The notes under the pieces were generated by a model. It was not told where the DNA came from and searched no databases. It saw only the letters and a program-made list of their open reading frames with translations. Positions 13,364 to 21,678 of a stretch of DNA of 24,504 nucleotides are shown here, in pieces; the stretch's first letter is position 1, and the number at the start of each line of letters is the position of its first letter. Position numbers and translations under genes: made by a program. The stretch is from Pseudomonadota bacterium (GTDB lineage Bacteria; SAR324; XYD2-FULL-50-16; JAHJRI01), in the NCBI GenBank assembly GCA_022360105.1, contig JAKSDL010000134.1, forward strand, positions 1 through 24,504, in the 5' to 3' direction.

Positions 13364-14830
13364 ATGAACACCGGACCTGCTAAACGAGTCAAAGTCAAAA
13401 CACCAAAAGATGCCAAAGGCATTGAAGCGTTGAAAATTCTGGAAACCACGACCAACAGTGTTTTGCAATCCCGGATCAACCCGAAATCCGCCGTGAACCT
13501 GAAGCACTGTCATGCGCTCAAGGCCAGCCGCGATATCGTGCGTATTGACCGACAACCGTGGGAAGAACGGGTCGGCAATACCCTGAAAATCCACGAAAAG
13601 CATCGTTTTGAAAAGGCCAACGCCCTCTATCATGCGTTACACCGGATACAGTTTTTACTGACGTCAGCCAAAAGACGCGAAGACAAGCTGAAGGAAACCA
13701 CGAATGAGCTGGAACGTACCGGTAGTTATCTGAAATCCCTGCTGGATTCCATGGCGGATATCCTGATAGCAACCGATCCTCGTGGCATCATTACCGAGGT
13801 GAACCGAGCGGCGGAACAGATCAGCGGTTTCGATCGCGCAGTATTGATCGGTAAATCGTTCCAGACCTTGTTTGATGATCCGGAAACCGCCTGGACCGGT
13901 TTGGAGGACGTATTTGCGCAAAAAGAAGTGTTCGATTTTGAGCTGACCCTGACCACCAAAGACAATCAAACCGTGCCTTTGATGTTGAACGCCACCATGC
14001 TGACCGATCCGGATGGGATAATGGACGGCATTCTCATAAACGCCCGTGATATTACCGAGCTGAAAAAGGCACAGGAAGCGCAGGAGTTGTATGCCCAGGA
14101 ACTGGCGCGGGCCAATGCGGACCTGGAGGAATTTGCCCAGGTCGCTTCGCATGACCTGCAGGAACCCTTAAAAAAGGTCGCCGGCTATGCAGAAAGCCTG
14201 GCACAGCGCTATCGCAACGAATTTGATCAGCAGGCGATCGACGATCTTGATTTCATGATCCGGCAGGCTGCGTATATGCGGGAGCTGATCCGGAATGTCC
14301 TGGACTACGCCAAGGTGGATACCGGCGAAATCGAGCTGACCGAAATCGATTGCAACCAATTGCTGGATCAGGCCCTGGAAAACCTCCGTGAGCTGCGGGA
14401 AGAAACCGGCATTGAGATCCGCAGAGACCCGTTGCCCACCATTCGGGCCAATGGCAATCAGCTGGTGCGGGTGTTTCAAAACCTGGTCGGCAACGCCATT
14501 AAATACAGGGACCCCGCTAAAGAGGAAAGTTACATTCATGTCTCGGCCCGGAAAACCGGTGAGATCGACATCGAACTACCCAAAACCGTGACGGTACCGG
14601 GATGGGTTTTTTCCGTTGCCGACAATGGCAGCGGGATTGATCCCGATTTTGCCGAGGATATTTTCAACATGTTTGTGAGGCTGGACAATGAGCAGGAAGG
14701 CTCCGGTATGGGGCTGGCGATTGTGCGCAAAATCATTTCCCGGCACGAAGGCTTGGTCTGGCTGGAGTCGGAGCCGGGAGAATTCAGTTGCTTTTATTTT
14801 TTTATACCCGATGACACTCACGATAGTTAA
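13364..14830 (+). CDS. PAS-domain histidine kinase with the island-specific N-terminal domain
   Basis: This is a 488-aa soluble protein. Residues 1-100 match the N-terminal domain of the protein at 10407 (VKTPKDAKG, IVRIDRQPWEERV, ANALYHAL). One PAS domain follows (about 121-235: LLDSMADILIATDPRGIITE, GILINARDITELK), then HisKA with H263 in VASHDLQEPLKKVAGYAESL and an HATPase domain (NAIKYRDP, DNGSGI, GMGLAI). Unlike its relative at 10407, it keeps the phospho-acceptor His and so is probably the active kinase of the pair. The start ATG 13364 has only a weak ribosome-binding site. The 3' end overlaps the acetyltransferase gene by 20 bases. Confidence 0.93.
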   Translation: MNTGPAKRVKVKTPKDAKGIEALKILETTTNSVLQSRINPKSAVNLKHCHALKASRDIVRIDRQPWEERVGNTLKIHEKHRFEKANALYHALHRIQFLLTSAKRREDKLKETTNELERTGSYLKSLLDSMADILIATDPRGIITEVNRAAEQISGFDRAVLIGKSFQTLFDDPETAWTGLEDVFAQKEVFDFELTLTTKDNQTVPLMLNATMLTDPDGIMDGILINARDITELKKAQEAQELYAQELARANADLEEFAQVASHDLQEPLKKVAGYAESLAQRYRNEFDQQAIDDLDFMIRQAAYMRELIRNVLDYAKVDTGEIELTEIDCNQLLDQALENLRELREETGIEIRRDPLPTIRANGNQLVRVFQNLVGNAIKYRDPAKEESYIHVSARKTGEIDIELPKTVTVPGWVFSVADNGSGIDPDFAEDIFNMFVRLDNEQEGSGMGLAIVRKIISRHEGLVWLESEPGEFSCFYFFIPDDTHDS

Positions 14831-15275
14831 AAAACGTGTGCGGTCCTTGACAGACAGTGATCGTAACAGGTTAACACAACTTACGATTTCGGAGCGCTCC
14901 CATATGCTGGCCGTGTTGGAGGATAATCCCAATCACGCCCGTTGTTGGCTTGCCACCGAGCGTGACATCATCGGCTGGAGCCTGATTCGCTGGTTCGAAC
15001 CCAGGCTGAAAAGAGGGTTTGACGCTTATATCAATGTCCATGTTGACTCGGATTTTCGTAAACAAGGGCTTGGTAAACGACTTATTACCGCCGCCATGGC
15101 CTATGCTGAAGAAAATCGGCTCAGCTATTGTGTTTACGGCATTAACCGGGAACAGCAATCACTGTATCGATCAGTCAAGATTGCGGGTGATCGAATCGTA
15201 ACGTTTGATTTTCCAAGAACCTACTGGGAACATTACCGTTTTTCAAAACGGCTTTGTTGGATTCCGGCCTCTTAA
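14811..15275 (+). CDS. GNAT-family N-acetyltransferase
   Basis: This 154-aa GNAT fold protein has the acetyl-CoA binding motif in VHVDSDFRKQGLGKRLITAA (Q/R-x-x-G-x-G/A type, about residues 76-95). The preceding beta strand (CWLATERDIIGWSLIRWF) and the later INREQQSLY-x-S region are in the usual order. The substrate cannot be told from sequence. I choose ATG 14811 because homology-like sequence begins there; it lies inside the end of the kinase gene (20-base overlap, no obvious ribosome-binding site), implying translational coupling. It could acetylate a protein of the cluster or a small molecule. It is the last gene of the embedded signalling island. Confidence 0.85.
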   Translation: MTLTIVKKRVRSLTDSDRNRLTQLTISERSHMLAVLEDNPNHARCWLATERDIIGWSLIRWFEPRLKRGFDAYINVHVDSDFRKQGLGKRLITAAMAYAEENRLSYCVYGINREQQSLYRSVKIAGDRIVTFDFPRTYWEHYRFSKRLCWIPAS

Positions 15276-15305
15276 TAACCTCTGCCGTTCTCATTAGGAG
15301 AAGAT

Positions 15306-15698
15306 ATGAAACCTGAAACAGAAAAAAAAGAAATCACACCAAATCTGCAACGAGAGACAGCAAGCATTGAAGCCGCCCGTAAGCGAACCGGCAGACAGCT
15401 TGAACAGGAAATAGCCAGAAGAAACAGGGAAGTAGAGCGGATTCAAAGAGAAAAAGAGCGTTTACAACGGCATGGTGTAAAAATCCGGCAGATCTTGGGA
15501 CAGGAGCTGGTGAGAATTGACAAGGAACAACGTAGAATTCAACGAGAAAGCACACGGATTGCCCAACAAAAAGAGCGCTTGCAGCAGGGCATAGCCAGGG
15601 AACGAAGTCATATCGAATACGAAAAAACAAGGATGCAGAGGGAACGGCTTCGCTTTGACAGAATCAGGGAACGGTTTGGTCGCTACCTGAAAAAATAA
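15306..15698 (+). CDS. Highly charged coiled-coil protein (gvpY position)
   Basis: This 130-aa protein is made almost only of Arg, Glu, Gln, Lys and Ile/Leu. Heptad-like repeats such as RIQREKERLQR, RIQRESTRIAQQKERLQQ and MQRERLRFDRIRERF predict one long helix. There is no enzymatic motif, signal peptide or membrane segment. A clear TAGGAG (15295-15300) precedes ATG 15306. It lies just before the sigma-54 activator, the place of gvpY in the Serratia 39006 cluster as I remember it. A structural or tethering role in vesicles, analogous to the GvpC-like protein, is possible but is only inference. Confidence 0.75.
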   Translation: MKPETEKKEITPNLQRETASIEAARKRTGRQLEQEIARRNREVERIQREKERLQRHGVKIRQILGQELVRIDKEQRRIQRESTRIAQQKERLQQGIARERSHIEYEKTRMQRERLRFDRIRERFGRYLKK

Positions 15699-15793
15699 AT
15701 AGAAAACCGTCTTCCGATCTGTTAGAATGACCACGATGCTCAACACGAGGCAACCGTTTCTCACTGAACCCAATCCCGGTCTGGTTGAAAACT

Positions 15794-17183
15794 ATGAAAA
15801 AGAAACCGATCAACGTACTGGTCGTTGATGATGAAGCGTTTATCTGCAAATCACTGTCCAACATTGTCGAAAAAGGGGGATACAAAGCTGTTTCCGCTTA
15901 CAATGGGAATACGGCTCTGAAGCTGTTTCACAGCGAGCAGCCCGCGGTCGTGCTGCTGGACCTGAAACTACCCGGAATAGACGGGGTCACTTTGTTAAAG
16001 CAGTTTAAAGAACTTAATCCCGATATTCCGGTGATTATTATCACGGCCTATGCCAACGTAAACAGCGCTGTTTCCTGCATCAAGTCGGGAGCCTATGATT
16101 ACTTGGGTAAACCCTTTGATCATCAGGAGGTTATGCGTTTGGTCAAGCGTGCAGTGGAATCACACCAGCTGAAATCAAAAGTGAAGCAACTGTCCAGCAA
16201 AGCAAAACGAACCAGTACCCTGCCTCAGTTAATGGGCAGTAGTGAAGCGATCTGTCAGCTGGTATTCAAGGTTAACCGTGTTGCTAAATCCGATTTTACC
16301 GTGATCGTGGCCGGGGAAAGCGGTTCGGGTAAGGAGTTGGTCGCCAAAGCCATTCACCAGGCCAGCCCACGTAAAAACGGACCGTTTATCGCTATCGATT
16401 GTGGGGCGATACCGGAAACGCTCCTGGAAAGCGAACTCTTTGGTCATGAAAAAGGAGCCTTTACCGGGGCTGTGCAAAAAAAAAACAGGCAAGTTTGAAC
16501 TGGCAAAAAACGGGACCCTGTTCCTGGACGAAATTTCCAACCTGACCCTTGGCTCCCAGGCTAAGCTTTTAAGGGCGCTCCAGGAAAAAACCATTAACAG
16601 GGTGGGCAGCACCCGAAGTTTTGAAGTGGATGTGCGGGTATTGGTTGCCAGCAACATGGACCTTTCATCACCTGTCAACGAAGGTGCGTTTCGCAAAGAT
16701 CTGTTCTACCGCTTAAACGAGTTTACCATTCAGATTCCTCCCTTGCGCAGCAGAACAGAGGATATCCCGTTCCTGGCCAATCGTTTCCTGGAGGAAAGTA
16801 ATCTGGACCTGGGCAGACAGGTCCAAGGGTTTGCCGACTCTGCCGTCGCTGCAATGCTTTCGTTCCACTGGCCGGGCAATGTCCGCCAACTCAAAGCAAC
16901 GGTGAGGCGGGCTGTGCTTTTGGCGGATGAACTGATAGAGGAAAGCCATTTGGAACTCGAAACTCAATCGCCCAATAGGTCCCCGGCTGACGAAAGAAGC
17001 CGGAATTATAACTGGGAAGGGCGCTCGTTAAGAGAAATCATCCAGGAAAAAACAACGGCATTGGAACGGCAGGTTATCTCTCAAACCCTGAACTATACCA
17101 AAGGTAATAAAGCCAAGGCTGCCAGGCTTTTGCAAGTGGATTACAAAACGCTGCATACCAAAGTGAAACAATTCGGTATTTAA
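15794..17183 (+). CDS. gvrA: NtrC-family sigma-54 activator, interrupted by +1 frameshift in an A10 tract (gvrA-like)
   Basis: A response regulator with REC (D12/D13, acceptor D56 in LLDLKLPG), sigma-54 AAA+ (Walker A GESGSGKE, sigma-54-contact [13 protein letters not shown]) and a Fis-type HTH at the end ([20 protein letters not shown]). In the sequence as given, frame 1 runs from ATG 15794 and stops at 16498, just after [10 protein letters not shown]. The rest (Walker [10 protein letters not shown]-finger region [13 protein letters not shown]) continues in another frame to 17183. Removing one A from the A10 tract (16476-16485) restores a continuous 462-aa protein reading [20 protein letters not shown]. 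The cause may be sequencing error, transcriptional slippage, phase variation or real decay. The function expected is activation of the sigma-54 gvpA promoter, under the kinase at 21679. Serratia 39006 has such a regulator, GvrA, at this position. TTG 15785 is an alternative start. Confidence 0.88.
16476..16485 (+). other. A10 homopolymer at the frameshift point
   Basis: Ten consecutive A residues follow the GAFTGA codons. Nine would keep the activator in frame. Runs of nine or more A are known hot spots for RNA polymerase slippage and for replication slippage in bacteria. Confidence 0.85.
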
Positions 17184-17303
17184 AGTTGTCGAAGCCGTTT
17201 CGTCCATCACATTCAGGCTTGTTTTGATCCAGGTGGCCACGATGCCGGGTTTTAGTAGACGGTTAAAACTGAACAAAAGAACATTTTAGGATAAAAGGTC
17301 ATT

Positions 17304-17795
17304 ATGGGCAAAAAAAAAGTGTTCGGGGGATTGGGAGGAATCTTTGATAGTGTTGCCAATCTGGCAGATAAACTCAGCGAACTGTCAGAAAAGGAATCGA
17401 TCTTCAATACTAGCGAATTTGAAAGCGATAACGGCAAGATCAAGGGCAACTGCGGCATTAACATTCGCTTTGGGGCGAATCGGTCGGAACCATCAGAATC
17501 ATCCGTTTATGAACCGTCACCACAATCTCAAACCAGAAAAACGGCGGCAGTTTGGGAAACAAGAGAACCCTTAACGGATGTTATGGAAGAAGATGATTAC
17601 CTACTGATCGTGGTAGAAATGCCGGGTTTGGAAAAAGATGATGCGGTTTTTGAACTCAACCGGGACATACTCATTGTAAAAGGGGAAAAAGATAGCAAAA
17701 AATTCTATAAGGAGATCCTGCTGCCCGGAGCCTATTCCTCCGCCTCGATGGAAGTAAACTGCAACAACGGGATTTTTGAAATTCGCTGCCGTTAA
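17304..17795 (+). CDS. gvpH: Gas-vesicle protein GvpH (Hsp20-like)
   Basis: This 163-aa protein has a small-heat-shock (alpha-crystallin) domain in its C-terminal half: REPLTDVMEEDDYLLIVVEM, PGLEKDDAVFELNRDILIVK and a final beta strand NGIFEIRC. The N-terminal ~85 residues are basic then Ser/Pro-rich and low in complexity (MGKKKVFGGLGGIFDSV). The Hsp20-type GvpH of haloarchaea and proteobacteria has this layout and is thought to act as a chaperone for vesicle proteins. It starts at ATG 17304 with AAAGG upstream. Codons 3-5 are an A9 run, another slippage-prone tract. The next gene begins 19 bp after its stop. Confidence 0.9.
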   Translation: MGKKKVFGGLGGIFDSVANLADKLSELSEKESIFNTSEFESDNGKIKGNCGINIRFGANRSEPSESSVYEPSPQSQTRKTAAVWETREPLTDVMEEDDYLLIVVEMPGLEKDDAVFELNRDILIVKGEKDSKKFYKEILLPGAYSSASMEVNCNNGIFEIRCR

Positions 17796-17814
17796 CGTTC
17801 AAAGAGACTTTAAT

Positions 17815-19971
17815 ATGGATATTAAGCTCAAAGTCACCGAGGCGCTAAGTAAAGATGTGGGAAGGGCCTATGCTAGAGTCGATCCGGAGGTACTCAAAAT
17901 CCTGGGCGGTTCGATTGGAGATTCTTTATTGATCAAAGGAAAAAAACAGACAATCTGTAAAGCCATGCCGATCTATCCCGAACTCCGGGGCAAAGACCGA
18001 GTGCAGCTGGATGGCCTTAGTCGCGAAAATGCAGGCACCAGTCTGGATGAAACTATTGCCCTGGAATGCACGCAATGCCGACCGGCGGAGTTCATTAAAC
18101 TGGCACCTATCGACGTCATACCGGGCGATCGAGATATTAACTATATCGGGAGTTTGCTGGACGGATTGACCGTGGTGGTCGGTGATAAAATTCGTGCTAC
18201 CCTGTTTGGAAATCGATCCACCGAGTTCAGGGTGATGGCTTCTTCTCCCAATAACGCGGTGACCATCAACCCTACCACCAAGCTTTTTATCACCGAACCG
18301 GACAACAAAACCCCCGGTTCCGGGATTTCCTATGAAGAAATCGGCGGCTTAAAATCCCAATTGCAACGAATCAGAGAGACGATAGAACTGCCGCTCAGGT
18401 ATCCGGAAGTGTTTTCCCGCCTCGGTATCAGCGCCCCAAAAGGAGTTTTATTGCATGGTCCGCCCGGTTGCGGTAAAACTTTGATTGCCCGTGCCATCGC
18501 TAATGAGACGGAAGCCGCTTTTTTCTCCATCAACGGACCGGAAATCATTCACAAATTCTATGGCGAAAGTGAGGCTCATTTAAGAAAAATCTTTCATGAA
18601 GCGGCAAAAAAAAGCTCCAGTATTATCTTTATCGATGAAATTGACGCTATCGCTCCCAAAAGAGAATCGGCAGCAGGAGAAGTTGAAAAGCGAGTCGTGG
18701 CCCAGTTGCTTGCATCAATGGATGGACTGAATCGTCGCTCCAATACGGTTGTTATTGCTGCTACCAATATCCCCAATGTTTTGGACTCTGCCCTGAGAAG
18801 GCCGGGACGGTTTGACAGGGAAATTGCCATCCCCATTCCCGACAAAACCGGCCGCCAACAAATTTTGGAAATTCATAGCAGAGGGATGCCGTTATCAGGT
18901 TCCGTGGAACTCGATCATCTGGCCGGGATTACCCACGGATTCGTAGGAGCGGACTTGGAAGCTCTTTGCCGGGAAGCTGCTATGCTTAGTTTGAGGAGAC
19001 TGTTACCTGACATCGATTTTTCGATGAATCAGATTCCTTACGATGACCTGTTGAAACTGGAAGTATTGATGGACGATTTTCAGGAGGCGTTCACCATCAT
19101 CGAGCCATCCGCCATCAGAGAAGTGTTTGTGGATGTTCCGAACGTTCGCTGGGAAGAGGTGGGCGGCTTGACTAACGTGAAGAAAAAACTGGTGGAAACG
19201 GTGGAATGGCCGCTGAAGTATCCGCACCTGTTTGAAAAAACCAAGTCAAAACCTGCCAAGGGCATTCTGGTTTACGGTCCGCCGGGTTGTGGGAAAACAC
19301 TGGTGGCAAAAGCCGCAGCCACGGAAAGCCAGGCCAATTTCATCTCCGTTAAGGGACCGGAACTGATATCCAAGTATGTCGGAGAATCGGAAAAAAGTAT
19401 CCGGGGGATTTTTCATAAGGCCCGTCAGGCTGCTCCTTGCATCATTTTTTTTGACGAGATTGATGCGTTGTTTTGTAATCGAAGTGCCACCGAATCCAGT
19501 TCAGGCGTTGTGGAACGAATCTTGAGCCAGTTTTTGGCAGAATTCGACGGTATCGAGGAGCTAAAAAGAGTGCTGGTCATGGGTGCTACCAACCGGATCG
19601 ATTTGCTGGACGACGCGGTTCTCAGGCCGGGACGCTTTGACGAGAAAATTGAGGTCGCTTTGCCGAATCAAAAAGAGCGGGAAGAGATCCTGGCCATCTA
19701 TCTCTCGCAAAAACCTTATTCCGATGACATTGATGTTTCGACACTCGCAGCAAAAACACAAGGGTACAGTGGTGCTGAAATAGAGTCCGTCTGTAACAAT
19801 GCGGCCTTGAATACCATACGCAGGATTGTCGGAGAGGATTCTCCGGACAGCCATCTTAACAGCAAACCGGTCATCGATACCTTTGATCTGGACAAGGCGT
19901 TCATGAAACTGGAAAAAGAGCGGGGAAAACAGAATACAACCACTGAAAAACGAAAAAAGAAGGATAAATAA
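17815..19971 (+). CDS. Cdc48/VAT-like tandem AAA+ ATPase (gvpZ position)
   Basis: A 718-aa protein with the layout of archaeal VAT / eukaryotic Cdc48-p97: a double-psi N-domain (residues 1-165, beginning [17 protein letters not shown]), D1 with GPPGCGKT (215-222), IIFIDEID and RRPGRFDRE, and D2 with GPPGCGKT (488-495), IIFFDEID and LRPGRFDEK. Both Walker A and B motifs and Arg fingers are intact. The C-terminus is Lys-rich (EKRKKKDK) and lacks the proteasome-docking HbYX ending. Cdc48 unfolds or extracts proteins from complexes; here it probably remodels vesicle proteins. Several gas-vesicle clusters carry such an ATPase. ATG 17815 is chosen; an upstream in-frame TTG at 17776 would overlap gvpH and adds no family-like residues. 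Confidence 0.93.
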   Translation: MDIKLKVTEALSKDVGRAYARVDPEVLKILGGSIGDSLLIKGKKQTICKAMPIYPELRGKDRVQLDGLSRENAGTSLDETIALECTQCRPAEFIKLAPIDVIPGDRDINYIGSLLDGLTVVVGDKIRATLFGNRSTEFRVMASSPNNAVTINPTTKLFITEPDNKTPGSGISYEEIGGLKSQLQRIRETIELPLRYPEVFSRLGISAPKGVLLHGPPGCGKTLIARAIANETEAAFFSINGPEIIHKFYGESEAHLRKIFHEAAKKSSSIIFIDEIDAIAPKRESAAGEVEKRVVAQLLASMDGLNRRSNTVVIAATNIPNVLDSALRRPGRFDREIAIPIPDKTGRQQILEIHSRGMPLSGSVELDHLAGITHGFVGADLEALCREAAMLSLRRLLPDIDFSMNQIPYDDLLKLEVLMDDFQEAFTIIEPSAIREVFVDVPNVRWEEVGGLTNVKKKLVETVEWPLKYPHLFEKTKSKPAKGILVYGPPGCGKTLVAKAAATESQANFISVKGPELISKYVGESEKSIRGIFHKARQAAPCIIFFDEIDALFCNRSATESSSGVVERILSQFLAEFDGIEELKRVLVMGATNRIDLLDDAVLRPGRFDEKIEVALPNQKEREEILAIYLSQKPYSDDIDVSTLAAKTQGYSGAEIESVCNNAALNTIRRIVGEDSPDSHLNSKPVIDTFDLDKAFMKLEKERGKQNTTTEKRKKKDK

Positions 19972-20017
19972 ATCGGTTCTGCACAGAAAGTTGCAGACTA
20001 CTGAACAAGGAGCCAAC

Positions 20018-20827
20018 ATGACCGAACAGGCAAAACAGGGCTGGTATCTATACAGCCTTGCCCAAACGGATAAACTCACTTCCATCAACGGCAAGGGACT
20101 GGATAACAAGACCGGATTGTTCCTCGAAACGTTTGGCAAGATCACGGCCGTCCTGAGCAAGATCGATCTGGACGAATTTACGGGATCTCAGGCTGAAGAC
20201 AATCTGAACGACTTGAACTGGGTTGGTCCCCGGGCCATGCGCCATGAACAGATTGTCGAAACGATCATGGAAACCTCATCCATTCTGCCGACCCGCTTTG
20301 GAACCATTTTTACTTCGACGGATTCTTTATACGGCTTTGTTCATCGGAATCAAGACCTGATTGCCGATTTTTTGAGTGACGTTCAAAACAAACAGGAATG
20401 GTCGGTTAAAGGCTATTTTGACCAAAAAACCGCGTTGGAGCGGCTCGGTGAGCATGCCCTGGCAGAGGCTCAATCCGAATTAAAATCGCTTTCCCCCGGC
20501 TTACGCTACTTTCAGGAAAAAAAAGTTAAATTTGATATCGAAAAAGACCTGAATCGGCATCTCGATCAGTTGCTGGAAAACACCCATCAGGAACTGGCGA
20601 AACATGCGGTGGCTTATCATGAATTAAAACTCTTATCCAAAGAAGCCAGCGGGCAGGAACTTGATATGATATTCAATTGGGCGTTCCTGATTGAACAGGA
20701 CCGGTTGGATGATCTGGAAAACACCAGCAACCGGCTGAATCAGGACTCCCAAAACGGTTTGACAGTTACCATCAGCGGTCCCTTTCCACCCTACAGTTTT
20801 TGTCCGGCTTTAAAAGCGAATAGCTGA
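20018..20827 (+). CDS. gvpF: Gas-vesicle assembly protein GvpF/GvpL, copy 2
   Basis: This 269-aa GvpF/L family protein has N-terminal GWYLYSLAQ, the family block MRHEQIVETIMETSSILPTR followed by FGTIFTS, and C-terminal GPFPPYSFCP. Overall length and these three anchors match the family. It is more divergent than copy 1 in the middle. The start ATG 20018 is supported by AAGGAG (20007-20012); the in-frame TTG 19991 is not. GvpF/L proteins bind GvpA and other accessory proteins during nucleation, and clusters often carry several specialised copies. It sits 46 bp after the Cdc48-like gene and 8 bp before copy 3. Confidence 0.93.
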   Translation: MTEQAKQGWYLYSLAQTDKLTSINGKGLDNKTGLFLETFGKITAVLSKIDLDEFTGSQAEDNLNDLNWVGPRAMRHEQIVETIMETSSILPTRFGTIFTSTDSLYGFVHRNQDLIADFLSDVQNKQEWSVKGYFDQKTALERLGEHALAEAQSELKSLSPGLRYFQEKKVKFDIEKDLNRHLDQLLENTHQELAKHAVAYHELKLLSKEASGQELDMIFNWAFLIEQDRLDDLENTSNRLNQDSQNGLTVTISGPFPPYSFCPALKANS

Positions 20828-20835
20828 GATCTCCC

Positions 20836-21660
20836 ATGGCTTATCTCATTTATTGTTTTACAAAGGTTCCCCCGCAAAACTGGCCGGATTTACCGACCGG
20901 GATCAACAATCAACCTGTGACGCTTTTACCGGTGGGAGCTGTGGGAGCAGTCTGTTCAACAAGCCCTCATGAGCAGGATCTAAGCGATTTTGCTCCCGTT
21001 CTGCGACACCAGGAAATTGTCGATGCGGTTTTTGCTCACAATCCCGTTGTTCCGGTTAGATTCGGCAGCCAGATGGAAACACGGGAGGACCTTATCTCAC
21101 ATCTGACCACCTTTGCCGGACACTATGAAAAGCAACTATCCGCAATCCGGGGATTCGTAGAAATAGGCATCAGGGTGTTGTTGCAAACGGTCAACGATGA
21201 TGTTTCCCAACCCGAGCAGACCAACCGTTTACAGAACAATGCATCCGACTCGCTGCACAGTCCGGGCATCGCCTATTTGAGATCTCGTCGGCGTGTCTAT
21301 GTCGGTGAAACCCAAAGAGATGCCGCTATCAACCATCTGCTTTCCGATTTTAAGGCTTCATTTAAAGGATTGTTCCACAAGGTGAAGCTGGAAAAATCGT
21401 TTCGGCAGATAGCTCTTACTTATAACAGGGAAACGAACCGGCAGCCACCCGGGGAAAAGCACAATTCCCTGGTTTCGTTTTATTTTCTGGTGAAAAAAGA
21501 GCAGTTAAAGCACTTTGCTGCTGTTTTCAGGGAACTGATCAGGCAATCAAGCCACAAACTCATGTTAACAGGCCCCTGGCCTCCCTACAATTTTGTTGAT
21601 CCCCCGGCGTCCGATTCGATGACATCGCTGCTGGACCTTCAATCACTCCCTGATCGATGA
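20836..21660 (+). CDS. gvpF: Gas-vesicle assembly protein GvpF/GvpL, copy 3
   Basis: This 274-aa GvpF/L family protein has N-terminal MAYLIYCFT, central LRHQEIVDAVFAHNPVVPVR followed by FGSQ (closest of the three to the canonical 'H..VV.A....PVVPVRFG' motif) and C-terminal GPWPPYNFVDPP. With copy 2 it forms an adjacent pair, matching gvpF2-gvpF3 in the Serratia 39006 layout. No strong ribosome-binding site precedes ATG 20836, so translation may depend on coupling with copy 2, which ends 8 bp upstream. Confidence 0.93.
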   Translation: MAYLIYCFTKVPPQNWPDLPTGINNQPVTLLPVGAVGAVCSTSPHEQDLSDFAPVLRHQEIVDAVFAHNPVVPVRFGSQMETREDLISHLTTFAGHYEKQLSAIRGFVEIGIRVLLQTVNDDVSQPEQTNRLQNNASDSLHSPGIAYLRSRRRVYVGETQRDAAINHLLSDFKASFKGLFHKVKLEKSFRQIALTYNRETNRQPPGEKHNSLVSFYFLVKKEQLKHFAAVFRELIRQSSHKLMLTGPWPPYNFVDPPASDSMTSLLDLQSLPDR

Positions 21661-21678
21661 TATCATCCGCTAATTTCC

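Noticed and set aside
17230..17247. Second possible sigma-54 promoter (GG-N10-GC at 17232-17245) upstream of gvpH
   Set aside because: Only the invariant dinucleotides fit; the -24 box reads AGGTGGCC and the -12 box ATGCC, and no palindromic upstream sites were seen, so a chance match is likely.
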